Assembly (NCBI GenBank): GCA_009772935.1
Contig: WOUR01000044.1
Location: forward strand, 1 to 42,627
Length of the DNA: 42,627 nt
Source: Rhodospirillaceae bacterium
GTDB taxonomy: Bacteria > Pseudomonadota > Alphaproteobacteria > Reyranellales > Reyranellaceae
Reading direction: 5' to 3'
The stretch's first letter is position 1. Every line of letters starts with the position of its first letter. The translations under genes were made by a program, and so were the position numbers. Of the stretch, positions 16,580 through 25,083 are shown in pieces. Under the pieces are notes generated by a model. It saw only the letters and a list, made by a program, of their open reading frames with translations. It was not told the DNA's origin and made no database searches.

Positions 16580-17895
16580 CCGGGGCGCTCTTCTCCGCCG
16601 GCGAGGCGGCCTCGATCCTGTTCGGCTGCTTCTTTGTGCTGCTGGTGCTGCGCGTTCCGGTGGCCTTCGCGCTCGGCCTCGCCTGCCTGCCGCTCTTCTA
16701 TCTGGAGCCGCGGCTCGGGACGATGATGCTCGCGCAGGAAACCTTCAACGCCTACAACTCCTTCATCCTGCTCGCCGTGCCGTTCTTCCTGCTGACGGCC
16801 AACCTGATGAGCGTCGGCGGCATCACCGACCGGCTGGTGACGCTGTCACGGGCCATCGTCGGCAGCTTCCCGGGCTCGCTGGCGCAGATCAACGTCGTGC
16901 TCTCCGTCTTCTTCGCCGGCATCTCAGGCTCCTCGACCGCCGATGCCGCCAGCCAGAGCAAGATCTTCATCGATGCCCAGACCAAGGAGGGCTACGACCT
17001 CTCCTTCTCGGTCGCGATCACCGCGGTCTCCGCCGTGCTGGCGGTTGTCATTCCGCCCTCCATCCTGATGATCGTGTGGGGCGGCCTGATCTCGACCTCG
17101 ATCGGCGCGCTCTATCTCGCGGGCGTGGTGCCGGGCCTGCTGATCGCCGGCGCCCAGATGGCCACGGTGCACGTCTATGCCGTGAAGCGCGGCTACCCGA
17201 CCTATCCGCGCGGGACGCTCCGCCAGCTCCTCCGTTCGATCTGGGTGTCGATCCCCGCGTTGATGACGCCCGTCATCATCGTCGGCGGCATCCTGGCCGG
17301 CTGGTTCACCGCGACCGAATCGGCCTGCGTGGCCGTGCTCTATTCGGCCATCCTGTCGATCGTGGTCTATCGCGAAATGGGCCCGAAGGAGGTCTACAAG
17401 GCGCTGGTCGACACCGGCAAGCTCGCGTCCGTGGCATTGTTCTGCATCGGCACCGCCTCGGCCTTCGGTTGGCTGCTGGCCTATTACAGGATCCCGCAGG
17501 AACTGCTGGCCAATGTCGCGACCTGGGGCATGGGCCCGATCGGCGTCGGCTTCTTCATCGCCTTCGTGTTCCTGGTCGTGGGCTGCTTCCTCGACGCCAT
17601 TCCCGCCATCATCATCGTCGGCACGGTGCTGGAGCCGCTGGCGAAGTCCGTCTCGATGGACCCCGTCCACTTCGCCATCGTCTCGATCGTGGCCCTGGCG
17701 TTCGGGCTGGTAACCCCGCCCTACGGGCTCTGCCTCATGATCTCCTGCGCCGTGGCCGGCGTGCCGCTGCGGGTTGCCCTCAAGGACACGCTGATCATGC
17801 TGGTGCCGATGGTCGTTGTGCTGGCGGCGATGATCGTGTGGCCCGACATCGCCCTCTTCCTGCCCCGCCTGGTCGCGCCGGAACTGCTGAAGTAA
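16576..17895 (+). CDS. TRAP transporter large permease, DctM family
   Basis: A 439-residue inner-membrane protein with about 12 helices. DctM landmarks are FILLAVPFFLLTANLMSVGGI near 55-75, SVFFAGISGSSTADAASQSKI near 110-130, SVAITAVSAVLAVVIPPSILMIVWG near 140-165 and GLVTPPYGLCLMISCAVAGVPL near 375-396. It forms the translocation pathway of the TRAP system encoded by this operon. The ATG at 16576 overlaps the dctQ-type stop by four bases, indicating coupled translation. The substrate is likely a carboxylate by analogy with the family. The following 168 bases hold only a large inverted repeat before the convergent hydrolase gene. Confidence 0.94.
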   Translation: MTGALFSAGEAASILFGCFFVLLVLRVPVAFALGLACLPLFYLEPRLGTMMLAQETFNAYNSFILLAVPFFLLTANLMSVGGITDRLVTLSRAIVGSFPGSLAQINVVLSVFFAGISGSSTADAASQSKIFIDAQTKEGYDLSFSVAITAVSAVLAVVIPPSILMIVWGGLISTSIGALYLAGVVPGLLIAGAQMATVHVYAVKRGYPTYPRGTLRQLLRSIWVSIPALMTPVIIVGGILAGWFTATESACVAVLYSAILSIVVYREMGPKEVYKALVDTGKLASVALFCIGTASAFGWLLAYYRIPQELLANVATWGMGPIGVGFFIAFVFLVVGCFLDAIPAIIIVGTVLEPLAKSVSMDPVHFAIVSIVALAFGLVTPPYGLCLMISCAVAGVPLRVALKDTLIMLVPMVVVLAAMIVWPDIALFLPRLVAPELLK

Positions 17896-17909
17896 GACGC
17901 CCAAAATTC

Positions 17910-18032
17910 CCGTCGTCTCGACCGGAGCACCGAAGGTGCGGAGTGGAGAGACCTTCTCCCTACAGATCAGCCGGCTGCTGGTGGAGAGAAGGTCTCTCCG
18001 CTCCGCGCTCCGCGCTACGGTCGAGACGACGG
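17910..18032. repeat. Large inverted repeat between convergent genes
   Basis: Two 50-base arms (17910-17959 and 17983-18032) flank a 23-base spacer. The outermost 15 bases (CCGTCGTCTCGACCG) are perfectly complementary. The inner 20 bases, GCGGAG-T-GGAGAGACCTTCTC, match with one mismatch; only the middle of each arm differs. It lies between the TRAP permease stop and the hydrolase stop. The form suggests a dispersed intergenic element; a long RNA hairpin from either side could also serve as a two-way terminator or RNA stabiliser. No transposase is present. Confidence 0.7.
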
Positions 18033-18063
18033 TGACTTGTGTGGGACCATAAGTCGGTGTGCC

Positions 18064-19587
18064 TCACGGCATGTTGCGGACGCGATCCCAGGCGGCGGTG
18101 AAATTGGGCGCCTTGTCGGGGCGGCAGGGCAGCGCGCGCTTGGGGTTCGGATCCTCGATGAAGACGTCGCGCAGCCGGGCGGCGCAGGCGTCCTGGACGA
18201 CGACGCCATGGCCCTGCGCCCGGAAGACGACGTTGCGCGAGGCGGACAATGTCTTCGCGGCCTCGCGCGCCCACGCCGGCGGCGTCAGCCAATCGTAGCC
18301 GCCGCTCAGCAGCAGGGTCGGCACGTCGGACTTCACCGGCTGCCGCTCCGCGGCCGGCGCGGGTGCGACCCGCCAGACCGGACAAAAGGTCGGGGACTTG
18401 CTCGACCTCGCGTTCAGACCGTAGATCCCGTTGCTCTCGATCGCCTTGCGCCGGGCCGTGCGATCGACCATGGGCCAGGTCTCGCGGCATTCGATGCTGT
18501 TGTAGAGCCCGTCGAACTGCTGGGCATTCTGCTCCAGCAGGCCACCGTCGTTGGTCTCGAGATCCTCGGCATAGAGCTTGAGCAGCCGCAGGTCGCCGCG
18601 CTGCGCCGCCGCCACCGTCTCGGGAATCGCGGCGACCTCACCCTCGCGCATCATGTTCAGCAGGACCATCATCACCTGGGTCCCGTCGAGCCGCACCGGA
18701 TGCGGACCATCCTCGAGGGTGAGCGCGAGTTCGAGCGGTGTCCGTTCCGCCGCGTCGATCAGACCTTCGATCGTCGCGCGCAGGGTCGGATGGCGTTCGC
18801 GGCACACGGAATCGGCGGCGCAGTCGGCGTAGAGCTGCTCGAAGGCGCGGCGGATGATCGTCGGCTCGTTCTGCTCGCCGTTGACCTGGGGCGGATAGAC
18901 GCCGTCGAGCACGGCGGCGCGCACCAGATCGGGATGCCGGCGCATCACCTCGAGCGCCCACCGGGTGCCATAGGACACGCCGTAGAGGTTGATCTTGCTC
19001 TGCCCCAGAGCGGCGGCGAGGTCGGCCACGTCGTCGGCCAGGGCCGGCGTCGTGTACATGCCGAGGTCGATCTTGCGGCGGTCCAGCCCCGTGCGGCAGC
19101 GCGCGAGGATCTCGCGCTCCTGCTGCTCGGTCACGGCGCGGCGGCGCGCCTTGGCCGGGTCCGAGGTGCGCGTGTCGAAGCAGTCGAGGTTGGGTGTCGA
19201 CCCGCCGGCCCCGCGCTGGCTCAGGATGACGACGTCGCGCCGGCGGCGGATGGCGGCCGTCTCGTTCCACCAGTCGCCTTCGCTGAGCGCATCCGCGCCC
19301 GGCGTCGAGGCGACCAGCGGCGAGTCGCCGGGGCCACCCGAGAGGTAGATCATCGGCTCGACGCCGGCGGTCCGCTTGGCCTTGAGGATCGCCACCTTGA
19401 GCTTGATCTCGCGGCCCTGCGGCTGCTCGCGGTTCTCCAGCACCGTCAGGACGTAGCATTCGATCCGGTCGCCCTTCGGCGGCTTGAAGGTGCAGCGCTC
19501 ACGCTCCAGTCGCGGCGCGGCCTGGGCGCTTCCTGCCAAAGCCACCAGGAATGCTGCCAAGCCGCACAGGAACCGCAGTCGCGCCAT
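18064..19587 (-). CDS. Secreted alpha/beta hydrolase, TAP-like peptidase family
   Basis: A 507-residue exported hydrolase. Residues 1-23 form a signal peptide (MARLRFLCGLAAFLVALAGSAQA). The alpha/beta fold begins with MIYLSGGPGDSP (oxyanion loop). The nucleophile elbow GVSYGT puts Ser at residue 205, DVVILSQRGAGGS lies near 118-130, and the C-terminal TAP-like part has TLLLSGGYDWLTPP (acid) and FRAQGHGVV (His). This family includes tripeptidyl aminopeptidases and proline iminopeptidases that trim peptides in the periplasm. I chose the ATG at 19587 because it begins the signal peptide and has a weak AGAAGA upstream; in-frame ATGs at 19605 and 19623 are less suitable. Confidence 0.9.
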   Translation of the reverse strand: MARLRFLCGLAAFLVALAGSAQAAPRLERERCTFKPPKGDRIECYVLTVLENREQPQGREIKLKVAILKAKRTAGVEPMIYLSGGPGDSPLVASTPGADALSEGDWWNETAAIRRRRDVVILSQRGAGGSTPNLDCFDTRTSDPAKARRRAVTEQQEREILARCRTGLDRRKIDLGMYTTPALADDVADLAAALGQSKINLYGVSYGTRWALEVMRRHPDLVRAAVLDGVYPPQVNGEQNEPTIIRRAFEQLYADCAADSVCRERHPTLRATIEGLIDAAERTPLELALTLEDGPHPVRLDGTQVMMVLLNMMREGEVAAIPETVAAAQRGDLRLLKLYAEDLETNDGGLLEQNAQQFDGLYNSIECRETWPMVDRTARRKAIESNGIYGLNARSSKSPTFCPVWRVAPAPAAERQPVKSDVPTLLLSGGYDWLTPPAWAREAAKTLSASRNVVFRAQGHGVVVQDACAARLRDVFIEDPNPKRALPCRPDKAPNFTAAWDRVRNMP

Positions 19588-19693
19588 GGATATCTTCTGC
19601 CACATCGAAGCTTGTGACGGCATGAAGTAATTCTATGGAAACCATAAGGCAGGACATCTTGCCAGTTCGGGCACGCCGCCTCAGGTTGCCGCC

Positions 19694-20941
19694 ATGACCC
19701 AACGCTCCTACTGGACCGCCGTCTGGTGCGGCTTCCTCGTCCTCACCATCGGCCTCGGCGTCCGCCAGAGCTTCGGCATCTTCCTGAAGCCGATCTCCGC
19801 CGAACTCCATGTCGGCCGCGAGCTCTTCTCGTTCGGGACGGCGCTGTCGATGCTGCTGATGGGCGCCATCGCGCCCTTCTCGGGCCGGCTGGCCGACCGG
19901 TTCGGCTCCGCCCCCACCATCGCCGGCGGCGGCGCGGTCTATGTTCTGGGCATGATCGTCACCGCCACGATGCATGACGGCTTCATGCTGATCCTGGGCA
20001 ACGTGCTGGTCGGCATCGGCCTGTCGGCGGCGACCTTCGGGCCGGTGCTGGGCGTCATTTTGCGCGTGGCCCCGCCGGCCAAGCAGGCATTGGCCGTCGG
20101 CATCTGTTCGGCCGGCGGATCGTTCGGCCAGTTCTTCATCGTGCCGCTGGCGGCCGTGCTGCAGAACTATTTCGGCGACTGGCGCCCGACCATGTGGGCG
20201 CTGACCCTCCTCGCCCTGGTCATGATCGTGCTGCCGCTCGGCCTCAACGACCGCAAGGAGATCGCGGCCTCCCGGAAGGCGGGCGGCGGCAACCAGACCA
20301 CCGGCGCCGCGCTTTCGGAGGCCTTCGCGCAGCGCAGCTTCGTGCTGCTGGTGGTTGGCTACTTCGTCTGCGGTTTCCACGTCGCCTTCGTCGGCGGCCA
20401 CCTGCCGGCCTACATCTCCGACAAGGGGATCGGCCTGTCGCTGTTCGGCATCGAGCTGTCGCCGGCCGAGCTGGGCGGCTGGGCGATCGGCATGGTCGGC
20501 CTGTTCAACATCGCCGGCGCCATCCTGTGGAGCTCGATGGGCAACCGCTTCAAGCGCAAGAACCTCCTGTCGACGCTCTACCTGCTGCGCTCGCTGGTCT
20601 TCCTGGGCTTCGTGATCGCGCCGCTGTCGGCCGCCTCGGTGCTGATCTTCGCCGCGGCGCTGGGCTTCCTGTGGCTGGGCACGGTGCCGCTCACCACCTC
20701 GCTGGTCGGCTACATCTTCGGGCCGGTGCACGTCACCATGCTGAACGGCATCGTCTTCTTCGGCCACCAGGTCGGCAGCTTCTTCGGCGGCTGGGGCGGC
20801 GGACGCCTGTTCGACCTGCAGGGCAACTACGACATGATGTGGTGGATCTCGATCGCGCTCGGTGTCGTCTCGGCCGCGCTGCACTACCCGATCGTCGAGG
20901 AGCGGCTGGTCCGCCCGACCTCGCTCCCGCAGCCGGCTTGA
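19694..20941 (+). CDS. MFS transporter
   Basis: A 415-residue inner-membrane carrier with 12 predicted helices. MFS hallmarks include SFGIFLKPISAELHVGRELFSFG in helix 1-2, the loop motif GRLADRFGSAPTIAGGG between helices 2 and 3 (the GxLaDrxG motif A), and a charged central loop GLNDRKEIAASRKAGGGN. The family resembles oxalate/formate and monocarboxylate-type carriers more than drug pumps, but the substrate is open. It diverges from the TAP-like hydrolase across about 106 bases. Its stop overlaps a TTG start of a 49-residue membrane protein. Confidence 0.93.
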   Translation: MTQRSYWTAVWCGFLVLTIGLGVRQSFGIFLKPISAELHVGRELFSFGTALSMLLMGAIAPFSGRLADRFGSAPTIAGGGAVYVLGMIVTATMHDGFMLILGNVLVGIGLSAATFGPVLGVILRVAPPAKQALAVGICSAGGSFGQFFIVPLAAVLQNYFGDWRPTMWALTLLALVMIVLPLGLNDRKEIAASRKAGGGNQTTGAALSEAFAQRSFVLLVVGYFVCGFHVAFVGGHLPAYISDKGIGLSLFGIELSPAELGGWAIGMVGLFNIAGAILWSSMGNRFKRKNLLSTLYLLRSLVFLGFVIAPLSAASVLIFAAALGFLWLGTVPLTTSLVGYIFGPVHVTMLNGIVFFGHQVGSFFGGWGGGRLFDLQGNYDMMWWISIALGVVSAALHYPIVEERLVRPTSLPQPA

Positions 20942-21087
20942 CGGGCGGCCCGACCGTGGGTTGGCGTCCCGTGCTGCTCTGGGGACTGGCCAGTCTGGTT
21001 GCGGCCGCGACGGCCGTGTCTTTCGTTCTGTGGGGGCTAAACGGTCCCGCATATCTCGTGGACCTGATCGCGGCCTATTGCCTGTGA
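20938..21087 (+). CDS. 49-residue single-helix membrane protein
   Basis: A short frame starting at a TTG that overlaps the MFS stop (TTGA). It encodes one clear membrane helix, LLWGLASLVAAATAVSFVLWGL, followed by NGPAYLVDLIAAYCL. The start is non-ATG and no independent ribosome-binding site is seen, so translation would depend on termination of the MFS gene. Composition and the intact short frame look protein-like. It could be a small partner of the transporter. I know no named family with certainty. Confidence 0.5.
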   Translation: MTGGPTVGWRPVLLWGLASLVAAATAVSFVLWGLNGPAYLVDLIAAYCL

Positions 21088-21155
21088 TCGGGAGGCGCTA
21101 ACCTCCTGCGTGCGCAGCATTGAACGCTGACGCCGCGGGCGGGGGGGCGCGTCGA

Positions 21156-24100
21156 ATGCCGACAGTACGACTGGACCAGGACGTGTTTGCCGCGGGCGGC
21201 ACGGTCGCCACCGATTGGGCGCAGGCCGGCGGCAATGCCCAGGTCACCATCGCCGCCGGCGCGCAGATCAATCGCGGCATCAACTTCGATCTCGGCATCT
21301 CCGCCCTCGCCAACGTCGATGCCGGCGTGGGCAGGTTCCTGAGCGCCGAACTCTCGGGTCAGGCCAGTGCGTCCGCGTCGGTGGCGGCGCAGATCCAGGT
21401 GCCGATGAACCTGTTCGGCGAGATCGGCTTCGCCGTCCGGCTGCAGGCGATCGCCGAGCTGGCGGCGGCGGTCCAGGTCAGCCTCGGCCTCAAGGTCGGC
21501 GACTTCCTCGAGCTGGCCGGCAACGATTCCAACATGCGCGGCCTGCCGGTCGACCTGCTGCGCGTGTTCCTGTCGGAGATCGACATCAAGGCCGGCCTCT
21601 ATGCGAAGGCGGCCTTGACCGCGCAGGCCTACGCCCAGCTCGTCGTCACGGGCACGGCGATCGCCCAGCCGGCGCGCAACCTCAGGCCCGGCTTCAACGT
21701 CGTGGCCGGCATGGGGGTCGGCCTGAAGGCCGGTGCCGGCTTCCGGGTCTTCGCCGCGATGGAGTTCACCGACTTCAGCCGCTTCGTCGCGCGCTCGGTC
21801 GACGTGCTGGTGGAGGGCGCCTGCCGCGAAGCAGCCGCCGGCCTGCCCGCCGGGGACGCAACGACGCGGGCGCTTCTGCAGGCGGCGCGGCCGGCCTTCA
21901 AGATGGCCTTGCGCACCGCCTACGAGCTGGGCGAGTTCATCGCCGTCAACGCGCCACCGGCCACGGCAGCCGGCGCCGAGCAGGTCGCGCTGCGCTGTGC
22001 CCAGGTCACCCTGGAAGAAGGCCAGCGCTTCCTGCTCGAAGGGCTGACCGATGCCGCGCTCCAGGCACTGCGAACGGCGATGCTGGGCTGGATGGCGCCG
22101 CCCCTCAACGCCCGCTGGCGGGCGGCGCGTGCCCTGCGGCGCGCCCTGTCGGATCATCTCCGCGGCTTTCCGGCGGAGCCCTTCGACGGCGCACCCGCGA
22201 CCGAGGCCTACTGGACGACCCTGGTCACCCGCATCGTCGATCTCGCAACCTCGATGGCCGGCGGCACGCTCGACCAGCCGACGCAGCGCTTCGTCGCGGT
22301 GCTGTGGTCGGCGGCCCAGCTCGCCCTGGTCGCCAGCCGGCGGGTGACCCGCGCCGACGCCTCGCTCAGCGTGATCGGCCTGCCGCCCCGCCAGGTCCAT
22401 GCGCCGTTCCAGGGCAGCCTTTCGGGGCAGCCGCCGCAGGTCGTCCGCGACCATATCCGCGCCTCGCTCGTCGCCGCACCTCCGGGTGCGCTGGAACTCG
22501 GCCATCTCGTGGAGTTCCTGACTGCCGACGCCGCGCTCGATTTCCTGCGCCAGCAGAATGCCGGCGTCGATCGCTTCCTCGGCGCCATGACGGGTCCTCT
22601 GGGCACGGCCGCCAACGACGTCGCGCGCACCCTTCTGCGCAACATCGGCAGCACCGTCGTGGCCGGGGGACGGCCCGATGCAGCGGCGACCCTGGAAGCC
22701 ATTGCGGTATCGCTGCGCAGCTTCATGGCCACCCAGATCCACCAGGAGCTGGCGCCAGTGTTGCGCGAAAATCTCCTGTCGCGGCCCGACGTGAAGACCT
22801 ATTTCGACGAGGTCTTCCTGCCCACCACCGACTTCACGCTCGACACGGTATTCGGCACCGTTCTCGACTGGAGCCGGCGCGGCGCCGACCGGGAGCGCCT
22901 GACCGAGGCCCTCTCGGGAATCCTCATGAAGTTGCTCGGCCGCAGCCTCGTGGCGACCGGCGACATCATGATCGCCGAGGCGCAACGCCAGATGCAGGGC
23001 ATCCTCAACGGTCTCGCCGACAATGTCGACGCGCCGAACGGGATCGTCCGCCAGCTCTCCCGCGCGGCCAACCTGCCGGTGCCGGTGAGCGAGATCGCCG
23101 AACTCACGGCCGATGCGCTGCGCATCGGTGCCGAGGTGCTGGGGCCCTTGAGCGACAGCCAGCGGGCGAAGATCCGCGCGCTGATGTACCGGGTCATCGA
23201 TCCGGTGCCGGTCGATGCCAGCGCTTCCTTCATGCGCCAACTGGCCGACAGTACCTTCATGCCCAACGGCGAAGCGATGATGGAGCTGGCCACCGAGCTG
23301 GGGTCGATCGGCGGCGAGCGCTTCCTGCAGTTCGTCATCAGGCTGGTCGAGTTGATCGGCCGAAAGATCCTCGAGGAGTTCTCGGCCGTCATCGACGCGG
23401 CGCGGGCGCAGATCCAGCAATGGTTCGACGACACGCGGCAGGCGCTCGACGAGCTGCAGCAGCAGATCGGCCGACTGGCGGCGGAGATCGAGCGCCTCGC
23501 CGCCCAGGTTGCGCGCGAGTTCGACCGGGCGGTCGACGATCTGCTGGGCGCGCTGGCGCCGCTCGCCACGCGCGCCGGCCGCCGCACGTTCAAGGCCCGG
23601 CTCGCCGACCAGGTGATCGACGATGCCTTGGCGATCCTCGACGACAACTATGTCTATCGCACGCTGGCGCCGGCCGAGGTGCGCGGAGCGATCCGGGCGG
23701 CCGCCCGCGGCGCCGTCGAGCACGCGCTCGACAACGACATCCTCGACGGCGTGCTCGATATCGTGGGCGAGGTTGCCGAGGAGGTCGATTCGCTGCTGGA
23801 CGATATCCGGGACCTCGATCCCTCGCGCGATCTCGCCGAGCAGATCGGCAATCTGCTGCTCAACCGGCTGACCGACGCCATCCATGACGGTTTCGGCCGC
23901 GACCCCCACATCGACGTGGGATTCGACTTCACCCTGTTCGGCACGCACCACCGCATCGTGCTGGGCCGCATCGACATGCCGCTCGACGCGGTGGTCGACG
24001 CTCTGCGAGCCGCGATCCGTCAGCTCGACGCCTTCGAGGACGCGGTGCGCGACGCCGCGGCCGCCCTCGCCACGGCCTTCACGCACGAGGCGCGCCTGCA

Positions 24101-25082
24101 GACCGCCGAGACCGAGCGGACCCGGAAGACCGAATCGCAGGCGCGGCTCGATGGGCAGCGCCGGGCGGTGGAGGCGGCGCCGCGCAGCGTCCGGATCCTG
24201 TCGCCCACCAGCGGCAGCGCCGCCGCCGGCCGGACACGCCTGCGCATCGAGATCGAGGGCCTGTCGCGCTCGGCCGTCGAGGACCAGGAGGATCGCCCGT
24301 CGGTCGTCTGCGTCTTCTTCAACGGACGCGAACTGCCGCTCTCGTCCTTCACCATGACCGAGACCGGCGCGGTATCGCCGCCGTCCTTGAGGCCCGTCTC
24401 CGGTGTCTATGATGCACGCCAGGAACTCGACCTGCGACCCCATTGGACCGCGATCCGGGCGCCTGCCAAGCCAGTGAAGGGCGCGGCGAGGAAGGCCGCC
24501 GCTCATCTGGCGGTGATCGCATCGAAGCGCACCCCGACCCGTCCGGTCGCCATCCCCGGCAGCACGCCGCTCGCCCCGCTCAAGGGCAAGGCCGCGCCGT
24601 CCGGCCCGGCGCCGACCAAGCGCGCAGAACGACGCTTCGGCCGGCCGCTCACCGTCACCCAGATCGGACGCCTCGTCGGCCAGACGACCGGCGGTGTCGT
24701 GCTGTCGTGCCTGCTGGACGGCAGCGCGCTCCAGGAAGGCCTCAACACGCTGGTCGTGGCGGTCGTTCTGCCCGGCGGCGGACGCCTCGAAGCGTCCTGC
24801 ACCTTCTTCGGCGAGACGGTTGCGACGCCGCCATCGAGACCCAAACCAACGGCGCCGAAGCCGGGTTCGGTTCGACTTCCCGGCGTGCGGCCGGTGAAGC
24901 CGGCCGACCTGGTGCCGCAGAAGATCGCGGGCAAGTTCGTGCTGCCGCCGAAGAAGGACCGGCTGCAGGCGATTGCCGCGCAGAAGAAGGCAATCGAGCA
25001 ACGGGGACTTGCGAAGCGCAAGGCGCTGCGCGACGGGCTGGGCGTCACGCTGGCGCCGCACCTCAAGCCGGGGAAACGCTGA
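21156..25082 (+). CDS. Giant protein of unknown family (1308 residues)
   Basis: I recognise no family. Residues 1-220 are small-residue-rich alternating segments (VTIAAGAQINRGINFDLGIS, SGQASASASVAAQIQVPMNL, GVGLKAGAGFRVFAAM) that suggest long beta strands. Residues 220-740 are mostly helical. About 745-800 form a likely coiled coil (RAQIQQWFDDTRQALDELQQ, LAAEIERLAAQVAREFDRAV), with more acidic helices to about 930. About 1012-1220 look like an Ig-like domain (VRILSPTSGS, VCVFFNGRELPLSSF, GLNTLVVAVVLPGGGRLEASCTFF) interrupted by a Pro/Ala/Lys-rich insert. The last 80 residues are basic. No signal peptide or clear membrane helix is seen. The ATG at 21156 follows a G-rich stretch; a TTG at 21120 would add 12 residues. 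It is coupled to the papain-like gene one base downstream. Confidence 0.8.
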   Translation: MPTVRLDQDVFAAGGTVATDWAQAGGNAQVTIAAGAQINRGINFDLGISALANVDAGVGRFLSAELSGQASASASVAAQIQVPMNLFGEIGFAVRLQAIAELAAAVQVSLGLKVGDFLELAGNDSNMRGLPVDLLRVFLSEIDIKAGLYAKAALTAQAYAQLVVTGTAIAQPARNLRPGFNVVAGMGVGLKAGAGFRVFAAMEFTDFSRFVARSVDVLVEGACREAAAGLPAGDATTRALLQAARPAFKMALRTAYELGEFIAVNAPPATAAGAEQVALRCAQVTLEEGQRFLLEGLTDAALQALRTAMLGWMAPPLNARWRAARALRRALSDHLRGFPAEPFDGAPATEAYWTTLVTRIVDLATSMAGGTLDQPTQRFVAVLWSAAQLALVASRRVTRADASLSVIGLPPRQVHAPFQGSLSGQPPQVVRDHIRASLVAAPPGALELGHLVEFLTADAALDFLRQQNAGVDRFLGAMTGPLGTAANDVARTLLRNIGSTVVAGGRPDAAATLEAIAVSLRSFMATQIHQELAPVLRENLLSRPDVKTYFDEVFLPTTDFTLDTVFGTVLDWSRRGADRERLTEALSGILMKLLGRSLVATGDIMIAEAQRQMQGILNGLADNVDAPNGIVRQLSRAANLPVPVSEIAELTADALRIGAEVLGPLSDSQRAKIRALMYRVIDPVPVDASASFMRQLADSTFMPNGEAMMELATELGSIGGERFLQFVIRLVELIGRKILEEFSAVIDAARAQIQQWFDDTRQALDELQQQIGRLAAEIERLAAQVAREFDRAVDDLLGALAPLATRAGRRTFKARLADQVIDDALAILDDNYVYRTLAPAEVRGAIRAAARGAVEHALDNDILDGVLDIVGEVAEEVDSLLDDIRDLDPSRDLAEQIGNLLLNRLTDAIHDGFGRDPHIDVGFDFTLFGTHHRIVLGRIDMPLDAVVDALRAAIRQLDAFEDAVRDAAAALATAFTHEARLQTAETERTRKTESQARLDGQRRAVEAAPRSVRILSPTSGSAAAGRTRLRIEIEGLSRSAVEDQEDRPSVVCVFFNGRELPLSSFTMTETGAVSPPSLRPVSGVYDARQELDLRPHWTAIRAPAKPVKGAARKAAAHLAVIASKRTPTRPVAIPGSTPLAPLKGKAAPSGPAPTKRAERRFGRPLTVTQIGRLVGQTTGGVVLSCLLDGSALQEGLNTLVVAVVLPGGGRLEASCTFFGETVATPPSRPKPTAPKPGSVRLPGVRPVKPADLVPQKIAGKFVLPPKKDRLQAIAAQKKAIEQRGLAKRKALRDGLGVTLAPHLKPGKR

Positions 25083-25083
25083 C

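Noticed and set aside
21090..21106. GGAGG-CGCTAA-CCTCC short hairpin before the giant gene
   Set aside because: Only 5 bp with a 6-base loop and no T-run; common by chance in this composition.
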